A stretch of DNA of 64,000 bases from Clostridia bacterium (lineage in GTDB: Bacteria > Bacillota > Clostridia > Oscillospirales > Acutalibacteraceae), in contig CAAFXS010000062.1 in the NCBI GenBank assembly GCA_900767025.1, positions 11,874 through 75,873 of the forward strand, written 5' to 3'. Of the stretch, positions 16,624-25,504 are shown piece after piece; the first letter of the stretch is position 1; the number at the start of each line of letters is the position of its first letter. Under the pieces are notes generated by a model. It ran no database searches. It was not told where the DNA came from and saw only the letters and a list, made by a program, of their open reading frames with translations. The position numbers and the translations under genes were made by a program.

Positions 16624-17523
16624 TTATAAGCCTGCTTTTTCGGCAATGTACTTTCTCGCCTTAACTGCGTACTCAAAGGGGTTTGCCTTGGCAGGGTCCT
16701 GCTCTGCCTCAACTACTACCCAGCCTTCGTAATCATTTTCGGCAAGGATATCGAAAATCGGTTTAAAATCAACATCGCCGTCACCGGGTACTGTGAACAC
16801 GCCTGCTCTTACAGCATCAAGGAAGGACATATGGTTTGGAACAACCTGATTGTTGTAAACATCAAGGCGGACATCCTTAAGATGAACATGCTTAATGCGG
16901 TTAACATATTTCCTGAGCACAGGCTCCGGGTCAATACCTGCAAAGGTAAGATGACCTGAGTCAAAAAGAAGATAAACAAGTTCAGGGTCTGTCATTTCCA
17001 TAAGCTTATCAATTTCCTCAACGGTCTGCACACCTGTTCCCATATGATGATGAACGGTGAAGAACATACCCTTTGACTTGGCATAGGCACCCATTTCGTT
17101 AAAGCCTTTAACAACAACTGCCCATTCTTCGTCGGTATAAACAGGCTTTTCGTCAAGAATTGACTTGTCAAGGCAGCCCTGAATTGAATTGCCCTGCTCG
17201 GAAACGCCTACAACCCTTGCGCCTAACTTATAAAGCTTGTCGCAGTGAGCCTTAAATGCCTCAATAGTTTCCTCATAAGGCTTTGAGGTCAGGTATGATG
17301 AAAACCAGGCGTTACAAATCTGAAGTCCTCTTATATCAAGATAGGGCTTTAAAACATCCGGGTCTGAAGGGTATTTGTTACCGATTTCAGAGCCCTTAAA
17401 GCCTGCAAGAGCCATTTCGCTGATGCACTGCTCAAAAGAATTTTCAGCACCCAAATCGGGCATATCATCGTTAGTCCAGCCGATAGGGGCAATAGCAAGT
17501 TTTACTTTATCGGGATTAAGCAT
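16624..17523 (-). CDS. iolE: Myo-inosose-2 dehydratase
   Basis: A 299-residue xylose-isomerase-like TIM barrel. IolE removes water from 2-keto-myo-inositol (scyllo-inosose) to give the trihydroxycyclohexanedione used by IolD. Visible family features are APIGWTNDDMPDLG at the N-terminus, HHHMGTGVQT, LLFDSGHLTFAG, HVHLKDVR and VVEAEQDP, which include the His, Asp and Glu metal ligands of the fold. Length equals B. subtilis IolE (297). Last gene of the leftward iolG-iolD-iolE operon, 18 bases after iolD. Confidence 0.95.
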   Translation of the reverse strand: MLNPDKVKLAIAPIGWTNDDMPDLGAENSFEQCISEMALAGFKGSEIGNKYPSDPDVLKPYLDIRGLQICNAWFSSYLTSKPYEETIEAFKAHCDKLYKLGARVVGVSEQGNSIQGCLDKSILDEKPVYTDEEWAVVVKGFNEMGAYAKSKGMFFTVHHHMGTGVQTVEEIDKLMEMTDPELVYLLFDSGHLTFAGIDPEPVLRKYVNRIKHVHLKDVRLDVYNNQVVPNHMSFLDAVRAGVFTVPGDGDVDFKPIFDILAENDYEGWVVVEAEQDPAKANPFEYAVKARKYIAEKAGL

Positions 17524-17541
17524 TTTGTTTGTTACCTTTCA

Positions 17542-19395
17542 TTAATAGTCAAATGTTTTCTTGATATTATCCTGCATATCCTTGTAGGCGGCGGCTACCG
17601 TTTCACTTGTGGAAACCTCGGCAACACCCACTCTCCACCAGGATTCAAAGCCCGGTGTCATTGTTTTAGGCAGAACCTTAATATCAAACAAGCAGGAAAC
17701 ATTCTGCTTTTGTGCGTCCTTAAGAGCCTCACGAAGCTCATCGGAGGTACGGCAGGTGTAAGCCTTACAGCCGTAGCCCTCTGCAATTTTTGCAAAGTCG
17801 ATGGCGATTTCGTCACCGTCAAGCATACCTGTTACGGGATTTCTGGCACGGAAAACAGTACCGAAGGTATCTGTGCCCTGGTTGTTCTGGAGATTTTCAA
17901 TACAACCCCAGCCCATATTGTCAAAAACGCATACATTAATTTTAAGTCCCTCCTGCAGGGAGGTGTAAAGCTCGCTGTGACCCATAAGGAAGGAGCCGTC
18001 ACCGCAGAAGGTGTAAACCTGTGACTGAGGCTCTGCCAACTTTGCACCCAGTGCACCGTTAACCTCATAACCCATATTGGAATAACCGTATTCCATATGG
18101 TATGTACCTCTGTTTTTAGGTCTGAAAAGCCTTTGCATATCACCCGGCAGAGAGCCTGAAGAGCCAACGGCAATAGCGTCGTCCTCCATAAACTCGTTAA
18201 TTATACCAAGTGCCAAGGTCTGATTAAGTCCGCCCTCTAATTCTGTTGAATAATACTCGTCAACAATAGCGTCCCACTCCGCCTTTGCCTTTGCAATTTC
18301 GTCCGTGTAAGCACTCTTGTAACCGTCGCAGGCGTCAATCAAAGCAGTAACTGCCTCTCTTGCATCGGCAATAATTGCCTCGGCATCCATTTTATATGCG
18401 TCAAAGGGACAGATATTAATGCCAAGCACCTTTCTGTTTTCGTTAAAGAGCCACTTTGATGCGGTGGTGAAATCGGAAAATCTTGTGCCCACACCGATAA
18501 CCAAATCCGCATCCTTGGCAACAACATTTGCCGCCTTGCCGCCTGTTACACCGATACCACCCAGGTTAAGAGGATGCTTCCAGTCAATAATGCCCTTGCC
18601 TGCCTGTGTTTCGGCAATAGGAATATTATACTTTTCGGCAAATTCCAAAAGCTGAGCCTCGGCACCGCTGTATCTGACACCGCCGCCGCAAACGATAATC
18701 GGCTTTTTAGCCTCTTTGATAAGGGCAGACGCTCTCTCAAGCTGTGATGCAGAAATAGGCCTTCTGTCCATATGCCAAACTCTTTTGGCAAGGAAATGGT
18801 CGGGATAATCGTAGGCCTCGCCCTCAACATCCTGGGGCATTGCAAGGCAAACTGCACCTGTGTCGGCAGGGTCGGTAAGAACACGCATTGCATTAAGACA
18901 GGCAGTCATAAGCTGTTCAGGCCTTACAATTCTGTCGAAATAGTGGCAAACGCCCTTAAATGCATCGTTAACCGTGCTTCCGTAGTTGTCAAAAAACTCT
19001 GCCTGCTGCAAAACAGGATCGGGCTGACGGCAGGCAAAGGTGTCGCCGGGGAGCACCAAAAGAGGTATTCTGTTAGCAGTCGCACAACCGCAGGCAGTTA
19101 CCATATTTGTTGCACCGGGACCGATGGAGGAAACGCAGGGGATAATTGCTTTTCTGTCCTTTTGCTTTGCGTAGGCAACAGCGGCAAGAGCCATATTTTG
19201 CTCATTTTTGCCCTGATAGAATTTAAGATTGTGGCCGCCCTGCTCAAGAGCCTGACCCACACCTACTACGCAACCGTGACCGAAAATGCCGAAGATACCC
19301 TCAACAAACTTTGTTTCAACTCCGTCACATTCAATATACTGATTGTCAAGGAACTTAACAAGTGCCTGTGACATTGTAAGTCTTGTTCTTTTCAT
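17542..19395 (-). CDS. iolD: 3D-(3,5/4)-trihydroxycyclohexane-1,2-dione hydrolase
   Basis: A 617-residue thiamine-diphosphate enzyme that hydrolytically opens the inositol-derived ring to 5-deoxyglucuronate. The three domains of the acetolactate-synthase superfamily are present: N-terminal domain with the activating Glu in FYQGKNEQNMA, a central domain, and the C-terminal cofactor domain with CGDGSFLMGHSEL ... VFDN (the GDG-N motif). The SSIGPGATNMVTACGCATANR segment is typical of IolD. Length is close to the B. subtilis protein (637). It begins 2 bases after iolG ends, so translation is probably coupled. Confidence 0.97.
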   Translation of the reverse strand: MKRTRLTMSQALVKFLDNQYIECDGVETKFVEGIFGIFGHGCVVGVGQALEQGGHNLKFYQGKNEQNMALAAVAYAKQKDRKAIIPCVSSIGPGATNMVTACGCATANRIPLLVLPGDTFACRQPDPVLQQAEFFDNYGSTVNDAFKGVCHYFDRIVRPEQLMTACLNAMRVLTDPADTGAVCLAMPQDVEGEAYDYPDHFLAKRVWHMDRRPISASQLERASALIKEAKKPIIVCGGGVRYSGAEAQLLEFAEKYNIPIAETQAGKGIIDWKHPLNLGGIGVTGGKAANVVAKDADLVIGVGTRFSDFTTASKWLFNENRKVLGINICPFDAYKMDAEAIIADAREAVTALIDACDGYKSAYTDEIAKAKAEWDAIVDEYYSTELEGGLNQTLALGIINEFMEDDAIAVGSSGSLPGDMQRLFRPKNRGTYHMEYGYSNMGYEVNGALGAKLAEPQSQVYTFCGDGSFLMGHSELYTSLQEGLKINVCVFDNMGWGCIENLQNNQGTDTFGTVFRARNPVTGMLDGDEIAIDFAKIAEGYGCKAYTCRTSDELREALKDAQKQNVSCLFDIKVLPKTMTPGFESWWRVGVAEVSTSETVAAAYKDMQDNIKKTFDY

Positions 19396-19397
19396 AA

Positions 19398-20411
19398 TTA
19401 AGCCTCGATTTCGGAAAGTTTAACAGGTCTGTTTTCTGCAACGGAAAGCTTTGCGGCAAGACCAAGGCGAAGAGCCTCGAGTCCGTCATAAACAGTTGTT
19501 TTTGTTTCCTTGTCATTGAGTACACAGTCGATGAACTCTGTCATCTCTGCAGTGAAGGAAGCCATATATCTTTCAAGGAAGAAGTAAAGCGGCTTATCTG
19601 TAACTGCACCGTTTTCGTCAATGAATTCAACATTTGTAGGAGTATCGTTAGCCGCGCTTGCCTGACCCTTTTTGCCGAATACCTCAAGCCTCTGGTCATA
19701 GCCGTAAGCAGCTCTGCGGCAGTTGTCGATAACACCCACTGCACCGTTTTTGAATTTAAGTGTTACAAGAGCGGTGTCAACATCTCCTGCCTCACCGATA
19801 GCCGGGTCAACGGTTACAGCCGCGTTGGCATAAAGCTCCTCAACCTCACCGCCGATGAAGCGAGCCATATCAAAATCGTGAACAGTCATATCAAGGAAGA
19901 TACCGCCTGAAACCTTAACATATGAAACAGGGGGCGGTTCAGGGTCACGGGAGGTGATTTTAATTGTCTGGAGCTCACCGATTTTGCCCTTGTTTGCAAG
20001 GTCCTTAATGTGAGCAAAGTTGTGGTCATAACGGCGGTTAAAGCCTATCTGGAGCTTAACGCCTGCCTCGTCAACGGCCTTGATAACAGCCTTGATTTTT
20101 TCAATAGTTAAATCAACGGGCTTTTCGCAGAAAATGTGCTTGCCTGCCTTTGCAGCCTCAATGGCAATATCAGCATGAGTATCCGTTGATGAGCAAATAA
20201 GAACTGCCTTGATTTCGGGATTATTTAAAATCTCGTGATAATCCTCATAGTAGTTTGGGATGCCAAGCTCCTCAGCGAGCTTTTTTGCACCGTCAACGAA
20301 AATATCCGAAACGGCAACAATTTCAGCCTGAGGAATATGGTATGTAATTGATTTTGCGTGTACCTGACCGATACGACCGGCACCGATGATGCCAACCTTA
20401 AGCTTTTCCAT
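19398..20411 (-). CDS. iolG: Inositol 2-dehydrogenase
   Basis: A 337-residue Gfo/Idh/MocA family oxidoreductase that oxidises myo-inositol to 2-keto-myo-inositol with NAD. The N-terminal Rossmann motif GIIGAGRIGQVHA is at residues 8-20; CEKPVD near 95 contains the conserved lysine, and GGIFLDMTVHDFDMARFI carries the D-x3-H catalytic pair typical of IolG. Length matches the family. First gene of the operon, with iolD and iolE in pathway order behind it and its own predicted promoter. Confidence 0.96.
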   Translation of the reverse strand: MEKLKVGIIGAGRIGQVHAKSITYHIPQAEIVAVSDIFVDGAKKLAEELGIPNYYEDYHEILNNPEIKAVLICSSTDTHADIAIEAAKAGKHIFCEKPVDLTIEKIKAVIKAVDEAGVKLQIGFNRRYDHNFAHIKDLANKGKIGELQTIKITSRDPEPPPVSYVKVSGGIFLDMTVHDFDMARFIGGEVEELYANAAVTVDPAIGEAGDVDTALVTLKFKNGAVGVIDNCRRAAYGYDQRLEVFGKKGQASAANDTPTNVEFIDENGAVTDKPLYFFLERYMASFTAEMTEFIDCVLNDKETKTTVYDGLEALRLGLAAKLSVAENRPVKLSEIEA

Positions 20412-20458
20412 ATGTTTTACCTCTCAAAAATAATCTTAAGCCGCAGCTTATCACTTCA

Positions 20459-20487
20459 ATAATATCATATCAATTTATGTAATTCAA
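20459..20487 (-). promoter_or_regulatory. Predicted promoter of the iolGDE operon
   Basis: On the minus strand TTGAAT (20482-20487), 17 bases, TATTAT (20459-20464), about 45 bases before iolG. The leader holds a short AAGC/GCTT stem. No IolR- or CcpA-like operator could be recognised by eye. Confidence 0.6.
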
Positions 20488-20534
20488 TATTTTAAAACCA
20501 CAAAAATAAATATTTTTTGCACCGTGCTAAACAG

Positions 20535-20563
20535 TTGCATTAACAGGAAAATATATGTATAAT
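20535..20563 (+). promoter_or_regulatory. Predicted promoter of the TSCPD-glycosidase-lepB-transporter operon
   Basis: TTGCAT (20535-20540), 17 bases, TATAAT (20558-20563), about 35 bases before the first ATG. It is divergent from the iolGDE promoter, with about 50 bases between the two -35 boxes. Confidence 0.65.
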
Positions 20564-20599
20564 ATATATAATGCTATAATTTATAATTAGGAGGATACT

Positions 20600-20854
20600 A
20601 TGACCTACACATATACGCCCCACGGGGTTTGCTCAATGAAAATAACAATTGATGTTGACGAAAACGAAATCATCAGGGATGTTAAATTCCTGGGCGGCTG
20701 CAACGGCAATCTTCAGGGAATATCAGCACTTGTTAAGGGCAAAAGAATTGATGAAATAATCGGTACCCTTAAAGGCATCAGGTGCGGTATGAAGAGCACC
20801 TCCTGCCCCGACCAGCTTGCAAGAGCACTGGAACAAATAAAGGCTGATTTTTAA
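20600..20854 (+). CDS. TSCPD domain protein (TIGR03905 type)
   Basis: An 84-residue protein with CGGGCN-like loop LGGCNGNLQG and the hallmark TSCPDQLARAL at its C-terminus, the motif that names the TSCPD family. The same domain is found at the C-terminus of some ribonucleotide reductases and is thought to bind metal through its cysteines (C12, C38, C61, C68). Its stand-alone function is not known. Strong RBS AGGAGG 5 bases before the ATG. First gene of a five-gene operon with carbohydrate genes; 16 bases precede the next start. Confidence 0.9.
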   Translation: MTYTYTPHGVCSMKITIDVDENEIIRDVKFLGGCNGNLQGISALVKGKRIDEIIGTLKGIRCGMKSTSCPDQLARALEQIKADF

Positions 20855-20870
20855 TGAGTGAGGTTTAAAT

Positions 20871-23216
20871 ATGTTTAGACTTGAAAGCAGGATACTTCAA
20901 AGAGAATTTAAGGTTTACGAGGGCAATCTTTACGCCTCTCAAATCAGAAATACTCTTTCAAAAATGGATTTTATTCCCGACGGCAACAGCGTTGAATTCC
21001 TTTTTCACTTTACCGACGGCGGTGAATTCACCTCAAAGGGACTTCAGGTTGTTGACCAAAAGCAGGAAAACGGCAGACTGTCCTTTACCTTTGCAGAGTG
21101 CGAGGGCGTAACGGTTACTCTTACCTTTTGGGCAGGAGAGGACGGATCAACCCTAAAAAAGCAAATAAGCTTTGTTCAGTCCGACACAAGAACAATCGAC
21201 TATATTCTGCTGGAGCATATCGGCATTATAAATTCAAAAACACATTTCTGTGTTCCCACCGATGTTGAGGGTCGCGAGCTTAACGGCTTTCATGCCTCCT
21301 TGGGTCAGCCCTTTTATATTGACAGTCTTTTCTTCGGCTGTGAGTTCCCGGCTACTCAAAACACGATTCTTTACGGCATAGGTCAGGTTAAATATTTTCT
21401 CGGCAGAAATGTTGAGGGTCGTTTCTTCTGCCCCGTTACCGTTGTGGGCGGTGCGAAGGACAACACAATGATTGATGTGCAAAAGGCATTTTTCCGCTAC
21501 ATTGATGATATTGCCGTGCCGAGTCCCTTTAGGCTTCAGTACAACAGCTGGTATGACCATATGCTTGATATTGACGCGGATAACATTGAAAAATCCTTTT
21601 ATGAGATAGAAAGCAAGCTTTCCTCAAACGGCGTTCCGCCTATTGACGCATATGTTGTTGACGACGGCTGGAACGACTACAAGGCGCCTTTCTGGAAATT
21701 TAACAAAAAGTTCCCTAACGAGCTTGCAGACGCAACGGAAATGACGGCAAAGCTTTCCTCCTCCTTCGGCTTGTGGCTTGGCCCCAGAGGCGGCTACAAC
21801 TACCAGGCTAAATTCGGCAAGCGTATGGAGAAAAAGGGCTACGGTGCATACAATGCCCAGGCTCACGACATCTGCATTGCCGACAAAACATATCAGAAAA
21901 ATGTTGAGCGTTTCATCCTTGAAACCACTGACAAGTACAACATTAACTACTGGAAATTTGACGGCTTCTGCCTGTCACCCTGTACTAATCCAAAGCACAA
22001 CCACGCCCTTGGCGGTGAAGAGGATATGTACTATATGACTGAAATGTGGCAGGGCTGGATTGACATTTTCAAAAATCTTCGTCAGCTCCGACGCAGTCAG
22101 GGCAAGAGCTTGTGGATAAATATGACCTGCTATGTTAATCCGTCGCCTTGGTGGCTGCAGTATGTTAACAGCATTTGGCTGCAAAACAGCAATGATATCG
22201 GCTTTGCAAAAAATCAGTTTTCACAGGCACAGGTGGACAGTGAGATAACCTACCGTGACGGCAGGTACTACAATTCACTGTGCACAAGAGCATGGCAGAT
22301 ACCCTGCAGATATCTTTACAACCACGAGCCTATTTACGGCACTCACGCCAAGGTTAACTACACCGATGAAGAGTTTGAGAAATATATGTATTTCTGTGCC
22401 TGTCGCGGTCAGGCTCTTAACGAGCTGCATCTCAGCTACACTATGATGAACAAAACCAAGTGGCGTGTGCTTGCCAAGGTTTTGCAGTGGCAGAAAAGCA
22501 ATTACGACATTCTTCGCAACGCAACGCTTATCGGCGGTAATCCGGAGGATAACAATGTTTACGGCTATTTCAGCTGGAACGATGAGGGCGACGGAATCAT
22601 AGCCCTGCGAAATCCCACTGATGAAAAGGCTCCGCTGACTCTGACACTTAACAAGCTGATGGGATGTCCCGAGGATTTGAAGGATGTTAAGCGCTATAAT
22701 GTTTACAACGAGGGTGCGGCGGAAAAATTTGACAGCTATTCCTACGGTGATAAAATCGAGTTAACCTTAAAGCCGTATGAAATCAAGGTTCTTCAGTTCG
22801 GCAAGCGTGACCGCAGGTATGATTTCCTTGAGGCAACAACCGAATTCACCCTTTCCTTCACATATATGAGCGATGACGAAAACAGGCTTATCTGTGAAAA
22901 CGATGATATAAGAATTGCTGTTGAAAACGGCTTCCTCACTGTTAAGTGCGATACCCTTGAGCTGAATTCAACAGTAAAAATAACCGACTCACCGCACAAA
23001 ATTACCGTTGTCAGAGAGAAAAACAAAATGGTTAAAATCTACATCGGCAAGGAGCTTAACTGCTCCGGCTACGATGAAAAGGCAAAGGGCGAGCTTAACA
23101 CGGTAATTGACAGCGACGCCGCCGATTTCACCTTTAGGGACAAGGCAACGCCTTACAGCGAAATAATTACACTTAAAAAAGTTCTGACAAAGGTCGGAAA
23201 GAGAAAGAAGAACTAA
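20871..23216 (+). CDS. Clan GH-D glycoside hydrolase, alpha-galactosidase/raffinose-synthase-like
   Basis: A 781-residue protein without a signal peptide. A beta-rich N-terminal domain (~1-210) leads into a TIM barrel with VVDDGWND (D264/D265), FGLWLGPRGGYN and YWKFDGF; D364 in the last motif fits the K-x-D nucleophile of GH36/GH27-type enzymes. WLQNSNDIG is the likely acid/base region. From about 640 a lectin-like beta sandwich follows. The layout is closest to alpha-galactosidases and the Sip1/raffinose-synthase branch of GH36; other alpha-linked substrates are possible. It shares an operon with a GPH sugar transporter and is divergent from the iol genes. Cytoplasmic action on an imported galactoside is inferred. 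Confidence 0.75.
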   Translation: MFRLESRILQREFKVYEGNLYASQIRNTLSKMDFIPDGNSVEFLFHFTDGGEFTSKGLQVVDQKQENGRLSFTFAECEGVTVTLTFWAGEDGSTLKKQISFVQSDTRTIDYILLEHIGIINSKTHFCVPTDVEGRELNGFHASLGQPFYIDSLFFGCEFPATQNTILYGIGQVKYFLGRNVEGRFFCPVTVVGGAKDNTMIDVQKAFFRYIDDIAVPSPFRLQYNSWYDHMLDIDADNIEKSFYEIESKLSSNGVPPIDAYVVDDGWNDYKAPFWKFNKKFPNELADATEMTAKLSSSFGLWLGPRGGYNYQAKFGKRMEKKGYGAYNAQAHDICIADKTYQKNVERFILETTDKYNINYWKFDGFCLSPCTNPKHNHALGGEEDMYYMTEMWQGWIDIFKNLRQLRRSQGKSLWINMTCYVNPSPWWLQYVNSIWLQNSNDIGFAKNQFSQAQVDSEITYRDGRYYNSLCTRAWQIPCRYLYNHEPIYGTHAKVNYTDEEFEKYMYFCACRGQALNELHLSYTMMNKTKWRVLAKVLQWQKSNYDILRNATLIGGNPEDNNVYGYFSWNDEGDGIIALRNPTDEKAPLTLTLNKLMGCPEDLKDVKRYNVYNEGAAEKFDSYSYGDKIELTLKPYEIKVLQFGKRDRRYDFLEATTEFTLSFTYMSDDENRLICENDDIRIAVENGFLTVKCDTLELNSTVKITDSPHKITVVREKNKMVKIYIGKELNCSGYDEKAKGELNTVIDSDAADFTFRDKATPYSEIITLKKVLTKVGKRKKN

Positions 23217-23217
23217 T

Positions 23218-23985
23218 ATGAAATGCAAAAAATGCGGATGCGACGCACTTATTAAAAAAGATGACTGGTATGAATGTGCCAACTGCGGTGCAGTAACCTT
23301 TGATACCGCCATTACCGTTAACGATGTTAAAAGCCCCACAAAAGAGGTGGAACGAATTGAACAGGAGCACTCCATGGATGAAAGCAAGGTTGTAACCTAC
23401 AACCTTGATGACTCAAAAAAAGCTGAGGAAAAAGAAAAGGAAGAGGAACAGCCGAAAAGCAAGCTGCGTGAGGCTATTGAATTCTGTATTCCCATTGTGG
23501 CGGCGGTTATAATTGCAATTCTCCTCAAATGCTTTGTTTTTGCCAACGCGGTAGTTCCCACAGGGTCAATGATTAACACCATTCAGGAGGGTGACCGGAT
23601 TATTGCAAGCCGTCTTGCATACATCAACAATGACCCTGAAAGATACGATATTGTTATTTTCAGGTTCCCTGATGATGAAAAGCAGTGCTTTGTTAAAAGG
23701 ATAATCGGTCTGCCCGGGGAAACCGTGCAGATTGTTAACGGCATTGTTTATGTTACAAAAACCGACGGCGAGACCATTCAGCTTGATGACAGCTTTGTTA
23801 CCAACTGTGAGCCTACCGGCGATTTCGGTCCATTCACCGTGCCTGAGGACTGCTATTTTATGATGGGCGACAACCGAAACAGCAGCTGGGATTCAAGATA
23901 CTGGAACAATAAATTTGTTCACAAGAAAAAAATTCTGGGCAAGGTCAAATTCAGATACTATCCCGGTATTGAAAAAATTGAGTAA
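23218..23985 (+). CDS. lepB: Signal peptidase I with an N-terminal zinc ribbon
   Basis: A 255-residue S26 peptidase. Residues 1-25 form a zinc ribbon with two CxxC-type knuckles (C3/C6 and C20/C23), followed by a Lys/Glu-rich linker, a single membrane segment around residues 88-108 and the peptidase domain. Catalytic S117 lies in VPTGSM and K160 in FVKRIIG; the box E motif GDNRNSSWDSR is intact, so the enzyme should remove signal peptides at the outer membrane face. The ribbon would sit in the cytoplasm. It starts 1 base after the glycosidase gene ends. A zinc-ribbon fusion is unusual for Sec signal peptidases. Confidence 0.93.
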   Translation: MKCKKCGCDALIKKDDWYECANCGAVTFDTAITVNDVKSPTKEVERIEQEHSMDESKVVTYNLDDSKKAEEKEKEEEQPKSKLREAIEFCIPIVAAVIIAILLKCFVFANAVVPTGSMINTIQEGDRIIASRLAYINNDPERYDIVIFRFPDDEKQCFVKRIIGLPGETVQIVNGIVYVTKTDGETIQLDDSFVTNCEPTGDFGPFTVPEDCYFMMGDNRNSSWDSRYWNNKFVHKKKILGKVKFRYYPGIEKIE

Positions 23986-24010
23986 TCAACGGTGATTTAA
24001 GGGGGAAATT

Positions 24011-25501
24011 ATGGAAAACAACAGTTATATACCAAAAAAAGAACGGTGGGCATTCAGCATAGGCGCAATGGGCCAGGGTATGATTTATGCAATGATGTCC
24101 AGCTATATCAGCGACTACTACCTTAATGTTTTACAGCTTGCACCTATGTTTGTGCTGCTGCTTATGCTTTTGGCAAGGGTTTGGGATGCAATTAACGACC
24201 CGCTTATGGGCATAATTGTTGACAGGCACACCACAAAACGCGGCAAAATGAAGCCGTATATTATCTACGCCTCAATTCCTATCGGCGTGCTGACAATACT
24301 TATGTATTTGAGCCCCGATATCAACAAAACGGCTTTGGCAATTTATTCTGCCGTTGTTTATGTGCTTTGGGGTATGATTTACACAATGGCTGATGTTCCC
24401 TTCTGGAGCCTACCGAATGTTATGACTCCCAATGCAGAGGAGCGAAGCAGTACAATATCCTTCGGCCGAACTCTTAACGGTATCGGCTCTGCCGTGCCGG
24501 AGGTACTGTTCCTTGTTATAGGCCTTATTCTTCCGGGTATTTTAGGCATTTCCGACGGACTTGAATACAACAAAATCAAGTACCTTGTTATGTCCGTTTG
24601 CGTGGTTGTTATAGGCCTTGCGCTTTACACCCGTTCATATTTCTATGTTAAGGAAAGGGTTGTAATTCCCGATGTTAAGCCCGTTAAGGGTGAGCCGTCA
24701 AGGCTTTCAAGAATTTTCAAATGCAAGCCGCTGATGCTCGTTATCCTTATGGGTGTGCTTTCCAGCGGAAGATATATGGTTCAGGCAGCAGCAGTGCATG
24801 TGGCAAGATACGCATTTTATATCGGTGAGCCACTGGAGGGTATGAGCGACGCCGCAAGGGTTGCCGCTATAGAGGCAAGCGTTTCAACAGTTAAAACCAT
24901 TTTCCAGGTTTGTGCTATTGTGGGTATGTTCGGCGCAATGCTGTTTATGCCTGTGCTGATGAAAAAGTTTGATTACAAAAAAATTGTTATTGTAACCTGC
25001 CTTGCAGGATTTGTTGCAAGCATTTTCACAACCCTTATCGGTTGGTTTACAATGAATCTTTACATTTGTATTCCGTTTATCCTTATATCCTGCATACCAC
25101 TTGGTGTGCTTAATGTTATTACATATGCAATGATAGGCGACTGCCTTGACTATATGGAGCTCAAAACAGGCTTTAGGGACAATGCCCTTGGCTCTGCCTG
25201 TCAGGGCTTTGTTAACAAGCTTGGTAATGCACTGGCAACATCCGGAATTGTTGTTATGTATATGTTCATCGGTATCGAGCCTGAAAAAATGCTCAGCTCC
25301 GAGGTTATTATGGCGGCAACGGATTTGGCAATGAACCAGCGTTTTGCAATGTTCTCACTTGTTTCCATTGTTCCCGGTGTCAGCCTGCTGCTGTGTGCAA
25401 TTCCTATGTTCTTCTACAAAATCAGCGGTAAGGAAAAGGTAGCTATGGAGGAGGAGCTTGCAAAGCAAAGAAAAGCAAGAGGCATTGAGATTGGAGAGTA
25501 G
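24011..25501 (+). CDS. GPH family (glycoside-pentoside-hexuronide) sugar cation symporter
   Basis: A 496-residue major facilitator with about 12 membrane segments. The early GPH signature is present: LLARVWDAINDPLMGIIVDR with TTKRGKMKPYI directly after it, including the Asp residues that couple cation to sugar. Family members carry melibiose, raffinose-type sugars, lactose, xylosides and glucuronides. The operon partner is a clan-D glycosidase, so an alpha-galactoside is a reasonable substrate; that is inference. RBS AAGGGGGAAA. It lies 25 bases after lepB and 3 bases before the hydrolase gene. Confidence 0.9.
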   Translation: MENNSYIPKKERWAFSIGAMGQGMIYAMMSSYISDYYLNVLQLAPMFVLLLMLLARVWDAINDPLMGIIVDRHTTKRGKMKPYIIYASIPIGVLTILMYLSPDINKTALAIYSAVVYVLWGMIYTMADVPFWSLPNVMTPNAEERSSTISFGRTLNGIGSAVPEVLFLVIGLILPGILGISDGLEYNKIKYLVMSVCVVVIGLALYTRSYFYVKERVVIPDVKPVKGEPSRLSRIFKCKPLMLVILMGVLSSGRYMVQAAAVHVARYAFYIGEPLEGMSDAARVAAIEASVSTVKTIFQVCAIVGMFGAMLFMPVLMKKFDYKKIVIVTCLAGFVASIFTTLIGWFTMNLYICIPFILISCIPLGVLNVITYAMIGDCLDYMELKTGFRDNALGSACQGFVNKLGNALATSGIVVMYMFIGIEPEKMLSSEVIMAATDLAMNQRFAMFSLVSIVPGVSLLLCAIPMFFYKISGKEKVAMEEELAKQRKARGIEIGE

Positions 25502-25504
25502 CTT

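Noticed and set aside
18772..19371. 199-codon open frame on the plus strand
   Set aside because: Antisense to iolD, which has full ThDP-enzyme motifs.
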